Shown here: piece by piece, positions 34,381 to 43,652 of the stretch
Layout of the letters: every line of letters starts with the position of its first letter
Numbering within the stretch: the stretch's first letter is position 1
Assembly: GCA_963678555.2 (NCBI GenBank)
Contig: CAXXJA010000002.1
Coordinates: 62,001-126,000 of the forward strand
DNA length: 64,000 nucleotides
Direction: 5' to 3'
DNA from: SABI01 sp963678555
GTDB lineage: Bacteria; Spirochaetota; Spirochaetia; Sphaerochaetales; Sphaerochaetaceae
Translations under genes and position numbers: made by a program
The notes under the pieces: model-generated
Database searches by the model: none
Told to the model about the DNA's origin: nothing
The model's input: the letters and a program-made list of their open reading frames with translations, nothing else

Positions 34381-34808
34381 ACGCGCTTCACCTCAAACAG
34401 GGGGGTGGTTACCTCGATCATACTTGCCTGTTCGGGATAGATCTTCACGATCTCGCAGTCGAAATCTGCTTCAAGCTGGTTCATGATCTTCATAGCCTCT
34501 ATTGTGCACAGGACATCTCCCTTGCGTACCGTATCTCCCACCTCGACATAGGCGGGAGCATCGGGGGAAGGAGTCCGGTAGAAGGTGCCCACGATCGGAG
34601 AAGTGATCGTCTCTGTATCCTTGCTCTCCTTCTCTGTGCCGCCCGGAACAGGTAGGGGCGTACTGCCGACAGCAGGTGCGGCCGGTGCCGCTACCGTCAT
34701 GGTCTGTCGCTGAATTTTTATCCGTGTGTCTTTTTCTCTCACGTCCAGTGTCGTGAGTTCGTTGTCGTTGAATAGTGTGATGAGTGATTCCAGATCTTTC
34801 AGATTCAT
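34377..34808 (-). CDS. accB: Biotin carboxyl carrier protein of acetyl-CoA carboxylase
   Basis: The 143-aa carrier has a helical N-terminus, an Ala/Pro linker (about 39-60) and the biotinyl domain with biotinylated lysine K107 in CTIEAMKIMNQLE. The motif is AMKI rather than AMKM. GGAG precedes the ATG by 6 nt. It opens the accBCDA operon. The message should have a leader of about 100 nt, containing a GGAGC/GCTCC hairpin just upstream of the ribosome site. Confidence 0.96.
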   Translation of the reverse strand: MNLKDLESLITLFNDNELTTLDVREKDTRIKIQRQTMTVAAPAAPAVGSTPLPVPGGTEKESKDTETITSPIVGTFYRTPSPDAPAYVEVGDTVRKGDVLCTIEAMKIMNQLEADFDCEIVKIYPEQASMIEVTTPLFEVKRV

Positions 34809-34915
34809 CGTAATCTCCTATGGAGCGGGTTTGCTCCCGGCGCGTGCGTTTCAGGCCTGCCGGCTCTGAGCACGTTGTCATGCGGTTCTTGTCGGCCTCG
34901 AAGTGTGGCTATTAG

Positions 34916-34970
34916 ATATTAACAATAGTATGTTATTGTGTCAATATTGACAAAATCTAGGAAATTGTAA
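34916..34970. promoter_or_regulatory. Overlapping divergent promoters of acc and fab operons on a shared palindrome
   Basis: The perfect 14-bp palindrome TGTCAATATTGACA (34939-34952) supplies TTGACA on both strands. Leftward, TTGACA is followed after exactly 17 bp by TAATAT (34916-34921). Rightward, TTGACA (34947-34952) is followed after 17-20 bp by AATTAT/TATATA. A further imperfect palindrome (ACAATA...TATTGT, 34922-34939) lies in the leftward spacer. A single regulator or polymerase contest at this spot would set both arms of fatty-acid synthesis. Confidence 0.8.
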
Positions 34971-35006
34971 ATTATATACTAAAATGGATATCAGGAGAAA
35001 TGTGAA

Positions 35007-35981
35007 GTGACAAGCTATATACGTGCAGTCGGTGCCTATGTGCCGCAGAAGAAGCTGAGTAATGACGATCTCGCGAAGGTCGTCGATACGAGTGACGAAT
35101 GGATATATTCCCACACAGGTATCAAGTACCGTCATATTGCCGCGCCCGAGGAAGCAACCAGCGACCTTGCTGTGGCTGCAGCGAAGTCTCTGCTCCAACA
35201 GGCCGGTCTTGATGCCGGCATCATAGACTGTATTGTGCTTTCCACGGCTACCGGGGACTATCACGGGTTCCCTTCAACAGCCTGTGTCATCCAGGATAAG
35301 CTCGGTCTTGATGAGATCCCCGCGTTCGACGTTGCCGCAGGCTGTACGGGCTTTATCTATGCCGTCGAGATAGCACGGTCCCTCATGAAGGCCAATGACT
35401 ACCGGAACGTTCTGGTCATCGGCGCAGAGAAGCTCTCGGATGTCACCGACTGGACGGACCGGAATACCTGTGTACTCTTCGGTGACGGTGCAGGTGCAGT
35501 ACTCCTTTCCCGGGATGAACAGCAGGAGAGGGGTGGACGTGGAGTACTGGATAGTGTTCTCCATGCGAAGGGCTCGGGAAACCAGTACCTTGCCGTGCCC
35601 TCTGGGGGGACAGCCGACAAAAACGGGGATTCCACCTGTCTCTACATGGACGGCAGGGCGGTGTACAATTTTGCTGTCAAGGCGATGAAGGATACGATCG
35701 TGGAACTCCTTGAGCGCAACGGGCTCACCATCGATGATATCGACTATGTCGTTCCCCACCAGGCAAACTTCCGTATCATCAATGCCTGTGCCAAGCGTCT
35801 GGGCACGGACCCGGCGAAATTCTTTCTCAACATCGACCAGTATGCCAATACCTCAGCAGCCTCGATTCCCATCGCTCTGAGTGACATGGTGGGCAAGGGT
35901 CTTCTGAAAAGCGGCATGAAGATCATAACCGTCGGCTTCGGTGCCGGACTCACCTACGGAGGAAACTATCTGATATGGTAA
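35007..35981 (+). CDS. fabH: 3-oxoacyl-ACP synthase III
   Basis: The 324-aa thiolase-fold enzyme condenses acetyl-CoA with malonyl-ACP to start fatty-acid synthesis. The catalytic triad is visible: C113 in AAGCTGFIYAVE, histidine in VPHQANFRI and asparagine in QYANTSAASIPIALSDM. The start is GTG at 35007, with AGGAG 9 nt upstream. It opens the fabHDGFZV operon and overlaps fabD by 7 nt. Confidence 0.97.
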   Translation: MTSYIRAVGAYVPQKKLSNDDLAKVVDTSDEWIYSHTGIKYRHIAAPEEATSDLAVAAAKSLLQQAGLDAGIIDCIVLSTATGDYHGFPSTACVIQDKLGLDEIPAFDVAAGCTGFIYAVEIARSLMKANDYRNVLVIGAEKLSDVTDWTDRNTCVLFGDGAGAVLLSRDEQQERGGRGVLDSVLHAKGSGNQYLAVPSGGTADKNGDSTCLYMDGRAVYNFAVKAMKDTIVELLERNGLTIDDIDYVVPHQANFRIINACAKRLGTDPAKFFLNIDQYANTSAASIPIALSDMVGKGLLKSGMKIITVGFGAGLTYGGNYLIW

Positions 35982-36925
35982 ACACAATAGGTCTCTTCCC
36001 GGGGCAGGGAGCTCAGTACGAGAAGATGGGTCTTGATCTGTTTGACAGATACGATGAGGTCAAAGAGCTGTTCACCCTCGCCTCCGACATCTCGGGGCTT
36101 GATGTCCGTCGCCTGCTCAGCGCAGGTTCTCTGGAAGAGATAACAGCCACTGATAAGGCTCAGGTACTCATCACGCTGGTCAACCTCAGTGCAGCGAAGG
36201 TGCTGCAGATGAAGGGAGCCGCGGTTTCTGCGACAGCAGGTTTCAGTCTCGGTGAACTTACCTCCTACGCAGTAGCCGGTGTGATCGATGATGAACAGCT
36301 GTTCCATCTTGTCACCCGTCGCGGTGCTCTGATGGGGCACTACGGGACTGAGGCGGCCAAGCGCTTCGGGGAACTTTCGATGGCGGCTGTCATCGGTCTC
36401 AGCTTCGATCAGGTGCATCAGATCATCTCAGAGGGCAATGTGTCCCATCTGTATGCTGCCAATGACAACGGACCTGCACAGGTGGTCATCAGCGGTCTTG
36501 CCTCCTCGATGGATGCTGTCACCCCGGCTCTCAAGGCCTCCGGTGCCAGACGTGTGATTCCGATCCAGGTAAGCGGCCCGTTCCACACCCCGCTGATGCA
36601 GGAGGCCCGTCAGGTCTTCGATGCCGACCTTGAAGCGGTGCACTTCAATGACCCGGTCATCGCTCTGTACTCGAATGTCAGCGGAGAGACGGTGAAGAAA
36701 GGGAGCCGGGTGAAGGAACTGTGTTCACAGCAGATCGTTTCTCCGGTACGATGGACGAAGATCATGAACCATCTGGTCGCTGACTACTCCGGTGTTCCCG
36801 TCGTGGAGTCGGGTCCGAACAAAGTTCTCAGCGGTCTGATGCGTGCCGTGGGTGTGAAATGCCTGCAGGCGGGAACTGTAGAGTCTATAGAATCAACCAT
36901 GAAGGAAATCCAGGCAGATGAGTAA
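35975..36925 (+). CDS. fabD: Malonyl-CoA:ACP transacylase
   Basis: The 316-aa enzyme loads malonyl groups onto acyl carrier protein. It has the oxyanion start LFPGQGAQYEKMG, the nucleophile elbow GFSLGELTSYAVAG and the catalytic histidine in SGPFHTPLMQ. The length is normal. It overlaps fabH and fabG by 7-8 nt on either side, indicating tight translational coupling. Confidence 0.96.
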   Translation: MVNTIGLFPGQGAQYEKMGLDLFDRYDEVKELFTLASDISGLDVRRLLSAGSLEEITATDKAQVLITLVNLSAAKVLQMKGAAVSATAGFSLGELTSYAVAGVIDDEQLFHLVTRRGALMGHYGTEAAKRFGELSMAAVIGLSFDQVHQIISEGNVSHLYAANDNGPAQVVISGLASSMDAVTPALKASGARRVIPIQVSGPFHTPLMQEARQVFDADLEAVHFNDPVIALYSNVSGETVKKGSRVKELCSQQIVSPVRWTKIMNHLVADYSGVPVVESGPNKVLSGLMRAVGVKCLQAGTVESIESTMKEIQADE

Positions 36926-37640
36926 TGAACCAATGTATGAGAAAAGGGCTCTGGTGACCGGCGGGTCACGCGGGATCGGAGGAGCCATCGTGAAGGAACT
37001 GGCACTGCGTGAATACGAAGTGTTCTACTTCTCGAGAAGTGCGAATGAGGATAACCTTCCTCACACTCACCATATCGCAGTCGATATGTCAGACAGTGAA
37101 GATATCGAGAAGGCTCTCAACCGGTTCAGTGAGATGAGTGAAACGGTCGATGTACTCGTTAACAACGCAGGTATCACCCGTGACGGGCTTCTGATGCGCA
37201 TGTCTGCCGATGCCTGGGATCAGGTGCTGTCGGTGAACCTCAGAAGCGTCTACCAGGTGAGTCAGTATATTTCGAGGATCATGATGAAGAAGAGACGGGG
37301 CTCGATCATCTCGATCTCCTCCATTGTCGGGCTCACCGGGAACGGCGGACAGGCAAACTATGCCGCCTCGAAGGCTGGAGTGATCGGTTTTTCCAAATCG
37401 ATCGCCAAGGAGTTGAGTGCACGGAATATCAGAGTCAATGTCATCGCACCCGGATTCATTGCGACTCAGATGAGTGATGCGATTCCCGAGAATATCAGGG
37501 AGAAGTTTGTTGAGCAGATCCCGATGAAACGCATCGGGACTGTAGAAGAGATATCGAAGGTAGCTGCCTTCCTCGCCTCGGATGATGCCTCCTATATCAC
37601 AGGACAGGTCATCACCGTAGACGGCGGGATGGTCATGTAA
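36918..37640 (+). CDS. fabG: 3-oxoacyl-ACP reductase
   Basis: The 240-aa SDR has the cofactor motif TGGSRGIGGAI, NNAGITRDGLLMRM (FabG-specific) and catalytic S-Y-K in SISSIVGLTGNGGQANYAASKAG. It ends PEEISKVAAFLASDDASYITGQVITVDGGM-like, as usual. It reduces 3-oxoacyl-ACP with NADPH. In many bacteria acpP lies between fabG and fabF; here only 14 bp separate them, so the carrier gene is elsewhere. Confidence 0.96.
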   Translation: MSNEPMYEKRALVTGGSRGIGGAIVKELALREYEVFYFSRSANEDNLPHTHHIAVDMSDSEDIEKALNRFSEMSETVDVLVNNAGITRDGLLMRMSADAWDQVLSVNLRSVYQVSQYISRIMMKKRRGSIISISSIVGLTGNGGQANYAASKAGVIGFSKSIAKELSARNIRVNVIAPGFIATQMSDAIPENIREKFVEQIPMKRIGTVEEISKVAAFLASDDASYITGQVITVDGGMVM

Positions 37641-37654
37641 GGAGATAGATACAC

Positions 37655-38899
37655 ATGGAAACGAGACGAGTCGTCGTAACCGGCATGGGGACAGTGAATC
37701 CGCTTGGAAAGAGAATCGACGAATTCTGGGACAACATCAGACGAGGTGTGAATGGAATAGGTGAACTGACACGATTCGATACCACTGAGTATGCAACCAG
37801 GATTGCCGGCGAACTGAGGGATTTTGACCCTACCGATGTCCTTGACAAGAGAGAGGTTCGCTCCGGAGCAGATTTTACCGTCTATGCTCTGTACAGTACC
37901 TCTGAGGCGATGGAGATGGCCGGTTTCGCAGACGGGGGTTTTGATCCTGACAGGACCGGAGTCTATGTCGGTAACGGCATCGGTGGTTTCGAAGTTGTCG
38001 AAGAAAACATGGAAAAGCTTTTCTCCCGTGGTCCTAGAGCGGTTGCCCCTCTCACCATACCAAAACTGATTACCAATGAGGCGGCAGGTAATATTTCGAT
38101 CAAGTATAACGTACATGGTCCCTCGGTCACCATTGCTACCGCATGTGCCTCGGGCACCGATGCCGTCGGAGCAGCCTTTCAGGCGGTCAAATACGGAATC
38201 ATCGACACGGCGATCGCCTGCGGTACGGAAGGAGCGATCACGAAACTCGCGGTAGCCGGGTTCAACAGGATCCAGGCACTCTCCACGCGAAACGACAGCC
38301 CTGAGACTGCCTGCCGCCCCTTCGATGCCACCCGTGACGGGTTCATCCTTGCAGAAGGTGCCGGCACCCTGATCCTTGAGACCCTCGAGAGTGCCCGCTC
38401 CCGTGGTGCAACGATTTATGCTGAGATCCTCGGCTACGGTATGACCAATGATGCCTACCACCTGACAGCGCCAGATCCGGAAGGCAAAGGTGCAGCACAG
38501 GCAATGCAGAAGGCCATCAAAGAAGCCGGGCTCTCCCCGGAGGATATCGATTACATCAATGCCCATGGTACGAGTACTCAGGCCAATGATGTGATGGAGA
38601 CCAATGCTATCAAGAGGGTGTTCGGTGAACATGCCTACAATCTGAAAGTCTCCTCGACCAAGAGTATGACCGGTCACCTTGTCGGTGCCGCAGGTGCAGT
38701 TGAGGCTATCGTCTCGATCCTCGCTCTCCGTGATCAGTTCTATCCGGCTACGATCAATCTGAACACACCCGATGAGAACTGTGATCTTGATTATGTGCCG
38801 AACACTGGAGTCGAAGGTCCGATGCGCTACGCTCTCAGTGAGTCACTTGGTTTCGGCGGACACAACGGAGCGCTTGTATTCGCTCCCTACAACGAATAG
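37655..38899 (+). CDS. fabF: 3-oxoacyl-ACP synthase II
   Basis: The 414-aa condensing enzyme elongates acyl-ACP. Its Cys-His-His set is in ATACASGTDAVGAAFQ, NAHGTSTQANDVMETNAIK and STKSMTGHLVGAAGAVEAI. GMGTVNPLG opens the protein, and ESLGFGGHNGALVF closes it. AAGGAG precedes the ATG. It is the only elongating synthase in this cluster. Confidence 0.96.
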   Translation: METRRVVVTGMGTVNPLGKRIDEFWDNIRRGVNGIGELTRFDTTEYATRIAGELRDFDPTDVLDKREVRSGADFTVYALYSTSEAMEMAGFADGGFDPDRTGVYVGNGIGGFEVVEENMEKLFSRGPRAVAPLTIPKLITNEAAGNISIKYNVHGPSVTIATACASGTDAVGAAFQAVKYGIIDTAIACGTEGAITKLAVAGFNRIQALSTRNDSPETACRPFDATRDGFILAEGAGTLILETLESARSRGATIYAEILGYGMTNDAYHLTAPDPEGKGAAQAMQKAIKEAGLSPEDIDYINAHGTSTQANDVMETNAIKRVFGEHAYNLKVSSTKSMTGHLVGAAGAVEAIVSILALRDQFYPATINLNTPDENCDLDYVPNTGVEGPMRYALSESLGFGGHNGALVFAPYNE

Positions 38900-38908
38900 G
38901 AGACACAG

Positions 38909-39340
38909 ATGATGCAACAGTACATGAGCGCCGAGGAAGCACTTACCCACCGGTATCCCTTTCTCTATCTGGACAGACTGACCGAGGTGACAGAAAAGCA
39001 TATTGTGGGAGAGCGCCACTTCCCACCGGAGGAACCGTTCTTCCAGGGACATTTCCCTGATTACCCTGTCGTTCCCGGAGTCATCCTCATCGAGTCAATG
39101 GCTCAGACCGGCGGGGCAGGGCTGAGACAGCTCGGCATTCTGGAAAAAGGGGCCTTTTTCGTCCTTGCGAGTGTGGAGAAGGCGAAGTTCCGCAATCAGG
39201 TACGTCCCGGAGACACGATCGTCATGAAAGTGGAGAACGTGAGGGTCTCGAAGGCTATGATCCGTCAGAAGGGTGTGATCACCGTTGACGGTCAGGTTGC
39301 CGCGGAGGCCACCTGGATGTGTATCGTAGGAAAGAAGTAG
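38909..39340 (+). CDS. fabZ: 3-hydroxyacyl-ACP dehydratase
   Basis: The 143-aa hot-dog protein has the FabZ active site H48 in FFQGHFPDYPVVPGV and E62 in LIESMAQTGG. It opens with ALTHRYPFLYLDRLTEV. It dehydrates 3-hydroxyacyl-ACP to trans-2-enoyl-ACP, the substrate of the FabV product encoded next. The spacing is 9 bp on both sides. Confidence 0.96.
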   Translation: MMQQYMSAEEALTHRYPFLYLDRLTEVTEKHIVGERHFPPEEPFFQGHFPDYPVVPGVILIESMAQTGGAGLRQLGILEKGAFFVLASVEKAKFRNQVRPGDTIVMKVENVRVSKAMIRQKGVITVDGQVAAEATWMCIVGKK

Positions 39341-39349
39341 GAATACGTA

Positions 39350-40549
39350 ATGATCATCAAAGAAAAAATCATGAGAAATGTCACACTGACGGCCCATCCT
39401 CAGGGGTGTGCACGGTACGTGAAGGAACAGCTCGCATACCTTGAGGAGCGCAGGGGGGAAGTCGATCCTTCCCTGCTGCCGAAGCATGTCCTGGTCATTG
39501 GAGGTTCCACCGGGTACGGACTCTCGAGCCGTATGGTTCCCGCCGTCTATGCCGGCAGCGCCACGCTGAACGTGTCCTTCGAACGGGAGCCTGCGGAGAA
39601 GAAGACCGCCACACCCGGCTACTACATGTCTCAGGCATTCGAGCAGTGGGCATCGAAGAACGGGATCTGGGCGAGGAGCGTCAACGGAGATGCCTTCTCT
39701 CACCAGGTGAAGAAGGAGACTGCCGATATCATAGCTTCCGAGATGGGAAAGGTCGATCTGATCGTCTACTCACTTGCATCCCCGATGCGTATGGATCCCG
39801 ATACCGGTCAGATGTACCGTTCGGTGATCAAGCCCATCGGAGATGACTACACCTCCCTCTCCCTCGATATGAACAGGGGTGTCATCGAGCAGGTCACTCT
39901 CGAGAGTGCCGAAGAGGACCAGATCGCCGAAACGGTGAAGGTCATGGGCGGTGAGGACTGGAAACTCTGGATAGAGTACCTGAAGGAACGGGACCTTATC
40001 GCCGAGGGAGCCGTGAGCGTCGCCTATTCGTACATCGGTCCCGAGGTGACCTTCCCCATGTACCGCAGCGGTACGATCGGACGGGCCAAGGAGGATCTCG
40101 AGCGCAGCGCACATGAGATCACTGCGTCTCTATCCGACCTCTCGGGCAGGGCCTTCGTGTCGGTCAACAAGGCCCTCGTCACACGCGCGAGCAGTGTCAT
40201 TCCTGTGGTACCTCTGTATATCTCGCTTCTCTATCAGATCATGAAGGAGAAGGGTACCCACGAGGAGTGTGTACAGCAGATCTACCGGCTCTACCGGGAC
40301 CGTCTGTACACGGCTGGGGAGATCCCTGTGGACGAGGCGGGGCGGATACGTATCGACGATCTTGAAATGACCGATGAGGTGCAGAAAGAGGTCATGGTCA
40401 GATGGAGCGAGCAGAGGGAGGGTGAGATGCTCACCGGGGGAGACCTGGACGGGTTCCGAAGTGAATACTCCCATATCCACGGGTTCGGCTATGAGGGTAT
40501 CGACTATGATGCTGATGTGGATCCCCGTGTCGTGGAGTTTGATCGCTAG
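39350..40549 (+). CDS. fabV: Trans-2-enoyl-CoA/ACP reductase, FabV (TER) type
   Basis: The 399-aa enzyme has the FabV cofactor loop VIGGSTGYGLSSR (50-61) and the Y-x8-K catalytic pair Y238 and K247 (FPMYRSGTIGRAK). It begins KIMRNVTLTAHPQGC. The Treponema denticola member of this family is the well-known NADH-dependent trans-enoyl-CoA reductase. As the last gene of the fab operon it probably serves as the enoyl-ACP reductase; no fabI, fabK or fabL lies in the cluster. Confidence 0.97.
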   Translation: MIIKEKIMRNVTLTAHPQGCARYVKEQLAYLEERRGEVDPSLLPKHVLVIGGSTGYGLSSRMVPAVYAGSATLNVSFEREPAEKKTATPGYYMSQAFEQWASKNGIWARSVNGDAFSHQVKKETADIIASEMGKVDLIVYSLASPMRMDPDTGQMYRSVIKPIGDDYTSLSLDMNRGVIEQVTLESAEEDQIAETVKVMGGEDWKLWIEYLKERDLIAEGAVSVAYSYIGPEVTFPMYRSGTIGRAKEDLERSAHEITASLSDLSGRAFVSVNKALVTRASSVIPVVPLYISLLYQIMKEKGTHEECVQQIYRLYRDRLYTAGEIPVDEAGRIRIDDLEMTDEVQKEVMVRWSEQREGEMLTGGDLDGFRSEYSHIHGFGYEGIDYDADVDPRVVEFDR

Positions 40550-40591
40550 ATGTAGCTTGCTATTCAGCTAAACATATGTTAACCTCTCTGT

Positions 40592-41749
40592 ATGGATATC
40601 AGAGATTCTCTGGGCATCCTTGCACGGGATGCCCAGTACGACCTGTCGTGCGCCTGCGGTACGAAGAACCCCTCGGAACATAGAACGAGAAAGGACAGTG
40701 AGTCATGGCTCTATCCCGTCACGGTCGCGGAAGGCGGCAGCGGTATCATGCTGAAGACCCTTCTGAGCAATTCCTGTACTAACGACTGTCTCTACTGTCC
40801 CCTGAGAGAATCCCAGGATACCCGGCGGACCTCGGTATCCCCTGATGACCTCGCACGCTTCTTCATCGATATGGTGAGTCACAGGAAGCTCATCGGGATC
40901 TTCCTTTCCAGCGGAGTGATCGGTACTGCCGATTTCGCCATGGATCGCCTTATCGCGACAGGTGAGATCCTCAGGAACAGGTATCACTACCGGGGATATA
41001 TTCATACCAAGATCATCCCCGGAGCTTCACCCGAGGCGATACGTACCGCTCTCAAATACTCTTCAGCGGTATCCCTCAACATCGAGACTCCCGGTGAACA
41101 CCATTTCTCCAGGCTCTCGGCATCCAAGCGCTACAGTGAGGATATCATAGGATCTCTGCGTCTGATTTCCGACCTCACCGGGGAGGGCGGTCCATTCTCC
41201 CGTGTGCACACCACAAGTCAGTTCATCGTCGGTGCCAGTGATGAGAGTGACCGGGAGATCCTCGCCTATACGAAGCGGATGTATGACAATCTGCACTTTG
41301 ACCGTCTCTACTTCAGTGCCTATCAGGGCGGTCTCGGTGATCCTTCGATTCCGGGTGAACTCCGGTACCGTTCAGCCCTCGAACGGGAGTTCAGCCTCTC
41401 GTACCGGGAGGAGAGTCCCGTCCTGATGAGGGAACACCGTCTCTATCAGGCTGACTTCCTGTTCCGTCAGTACGGGTTCACCTTTGATGATCTCTCCTTC
41501 TCTTCCTCGGGCGCACTGGACCTCACTCATGACCCGAAACAGGTATGGGCTGACCGTCATCCCCAGTTCTTTCCCGTATCGGTGAAAAAAGCCTCCCCCA
41601 GGGAGTTGATGCGGGTACCGGGCATCGGACCTGTCACTGCCCGACGGATCGTTTCGCTCAGGAAAGAGAGTCCCCTGAGTGATATCACGCAGCTCCCTCT
41701 GACCCGTTCAGCCTATTACAAGGCGGCTCGATATCTCACGCTGCAGTGA
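40592..41749 (+). CDS. Radical SAM protein of the putative DNA modification/repair type
   Basis: The 385-aa protein binds a 4Fe-4S cluster through C62, C66 and C69 (SCTNDCLYCPLRES). It has the family's opening DAQYDLSCACGT and a C-terminal helix-hairpin-helix DNA-binding motif (LMRVPGIGPVTARRIVSLRK). I recall this family as usually paired with a uracil-DNA-glycosylase-like partner; none is adjacent here. A -10-like TATGTT lies 11 nt before the ATG, so the leader is very short. Its biochemical role is not established. Confidence 0.85.
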   Translation: MDIRDSLGILARDAQYDLSCACGTKNPSEHRTRKDSESWLYPVTVAEGGSGIMLKTLLSNSCTNDCLYCPLRESQDTRRTSVSPDDLARFFIDMVSHRKLIGIFLSSGVIGTADFAMDRLIATGEILRNRYHYRGYIHTKIIPGASPEAIRTALKYSSAVSLNIETPGEHHFSRLSASKRYSEDIIGSLRLISDLTGEGGPFSRVHTTSQFIVGASDESDREILAYTKRMYDNLHFDRLYFSAYQGGLGDPSIPGELRYRSALEREFSLSYREESPVLMREHRLYQADFLFRQYGFTFDDLSFSSSGALDLTHDPKQVWADRHPQFFPVSVKKASPRELMRVPGIGPVTARRIVSLRKESPLSDITQLPLTRSAYYKAARYLTLQ

Positions 41750-41872
41750 AGATTACACGTCCTGATAATGAGAAAAGAGTGAGGAAAGTGTGAAAAATGA
41801 ATGAGTGCGGTCTTCTCATATCGCAGTTCCTTCTGGTACATTTGCCCTAGACATTCTTCCCAAGGAGATCTC

Positions 41873-43543
41873 ATGTTCTATTCCACATTGATGATAATCG
41901 GAAGTCTCGGACTCTTTCTGTTCGGCATGAAAACGATGAGTGACGGTATACAGAAAGCAGCCGGAGATCGTCTGCATGCCATACTGAACTTCATGACGGG
42001 AAACCGGGTGATGGCGGTGTTTACCGGATTTGCCATCACCGCCATCGTCCAGTCCTCCTCTGCCTCGACGGTGATGGTGGTTTCTTTTGTCAATGCCGGA
42101 CTGCTGACTCTTGCTCAGGCGATCGGAGTGATCATGGGGGCCAATATCGGTACGACCGTTACCGGCTGGATCGTGGCAATCCTCGGTTTCAAGATCAAGA
42201 TCGCCGCCCTGGCGCTTCCTGCCATCGGCATAGGGTTTTTCCTCATCCTGTTCAAACAATTCAACAAGAAGGATCTCGGTGAGACACTGATCGGTTTCGG
42301 TCTGCTGTTCATGGGGCTCGACTACCTGAAGAATTCCGTTCCTGATATCTCAGCCTATCCTGAGGTGCTTCAGTTCGTGACACAGTTGACCGGGCACGGT
42401 GTCTTCAGCTTCTTCCTGTTTGTCATCATCGGTACTGTACTCACGATACTGGTACAGTCTTCTTCGGCGGCTATGGCGATCACCCTGACCATGGCGTACG
42501 CGGGCTGGATAGATTTTCCCACAGCTGCCGCTATCGTACTGGGTGAGAATATCGGTACCACGGTGACAGCGTATCTGGCCTCAATCGGTACCAGTGTCAA
42601 TGCACGGCGGGCAAGCCGGGCTCATACCCTGTTCAACCTGTTCGGCGTGGTGTGGATGACGTTCCTCTTCACCCCGTTCATCCATCTGGTGGACACCCTC
42701 GTCCCCGGACAGATCTTCGGGGCAGCGGTCGACTCCACCCTTCTTCCTGCGCACCTAGCAATGTTCCATACCCTGTTCAATATCATCAACACGATTATCT
42801 GCGTGTTCTTCATTCCGCAGTTCGCTTCCATCGTGAAACGGGTTGTCCCCGATGAGAAGGGTCTCCCTGAGACCTACTCACTCAAGTATATGAGTGCTTC
42901 GATCCAGGATACACCCGAACTCTACCTGCTCACCGTGAAACGGGAACTCAACAAGATGGCCGATATCGTGTGCGACATGTTCAACGGATTCTGGGATGTG
43001 TTCTCTCATCCCGATAAGAAGATGGGCAATGAGGTTGATGAGTACAAACGGATGGAGGATCTCACCGATACGATGCAGGAGGAGATCACCAGATTCCTGT
43101 CACAGTGTTCTATGGATAATATGAACAAGGTGAGTGCCTCGAATGTCTATTCCATGATGCGTATCACAAACGAGCTTGAGAGTATCGGAGACAGCTGTTT
43201 CAATCTGATGATCCTCTGTGAGCGCCGGTATAAGAAAAAGCTTGTCCTCGATGAGGAGACACTCGAGAATCTTACTCCGTATGTGGAACTGGTTGTCCGC
43301 TTCATCGCCTTCATCAAGAGCCACCTCAATGAACACGTCGACAGCGAGAACATGGCTGTTGCCATGAAGCTGGAGAACAAGATCAACAAGATGAGGAAGA
43401 ACCTGAAGGAAAAAGCCTCGGACAGGATGCAGAGCGGAGGTGATGTAAAGGGCGGACTTCTCTATATCGATGTCGTGAGGCACATCGAGCAGATTGGAGA
43501 CCACTGCATGAATATCACGCAGAGTCTTCAGCAGGTTCGCTGA
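41873..43543 (+). CDS. Na/Pi cotransporter with C-terminal PhoU-like domain
   Basis: The 556-aa protein has an inverted-repeat NptA/SLC34 membrane core with the two QSSSA motifs (IVQSSSASTVMVVSFVNAGLL and LVQSSSAAMAITLTMAYAGW). Helical PhoU-like repeats follow from about residue 335 (NKMADIVCDMFNGFWDVF; MMRITNELESIGDSCFNLM). It imports phosphate with sodium. The ATG at 41873 follows AAGGAG by 5 nt; a longer in-frame start at 41801 has none. A palindrome (43546-43563) follows the stop codon at once. Confidence 0.92.
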   Translation: MFYSTLMIIGSLGLFLFGMKTMSDGIQKAAGDRLHAILNFMTGNRVMAVFTGFAITAIVQSSSASTVMVVSFVNAGLLTLAQAIGVIMGANIGTTVTGWIVAILGFKIKIAALALPAIGIGFFLILFKQFNKKDLGETLIGFGLLFMGLDYLKNSVPDISAYPEVLQFVTQLTGHGVFSFFLFVIIGTVLTILVQSSSAAMAITLTMAYAGWIDFPTAAAIVLGENIGTTVTAYLASIGTSVNARRASRAHTLFNLFGVVWMTFLFTPFIHLVDTLVPGQIFGAAVDSTLLPAHLAMFHTLFNIINTIICVFFIPQFASIVKRVVPDEKGLPETYSLKYMSASIQDTPELYLLTVKRELNKMADIVCDMFNGFWDVFSHPDKKMGNEVDEYKRMEDLTDTMQEEITRFLSQCSMDNMNKVSASNVYSMMRITNELESIGDSCFNLMILCERRYKKKLVLDEETLENLTPYVELVVRFIAFIKSHLNEHVDSENMAVAMKLENKINKMRKNLKEKASDRMQSGGDVKGGLLYIDVVRHIEQIGDHCMNITQSLQQVR

Positions 43544-43545
43544 TC

Positions 43546-43619
43546 ACTATACGCACGTATAGTAAGTAGTTATATTTTAAGGATATACTCAGAGAGGGGG
43601 GACACTATGTGTCCCTCTC
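43546..43619 (+). terminator. Palindrome and hairpin after the phosphate cotransporter gene
   Basis: ACTATACGCACGTATAGT (43546-43563) is a near-perfect palindrome directly after the stop codon, followed by an AT-rich run. A second stem, GAGAGGG with CCCTCTC (43592-43619), encloses GACAC/GTGTC. Either could end transcription, and the first could also be an operator for the next small gene. Confidence 0.4.
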
Positions 43620-43652
43620 ATTGTCGTATTCTGTTTCTACACGGAGGATACT

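Noticed and set aside
41801..41872. Extra 24 residues at the start of the Na/Pi cotransporter
   Set aside because: There is no ribosome site at 41801; AAGGAG sits correctly before the ATG at 41873, where the membrane core begins.
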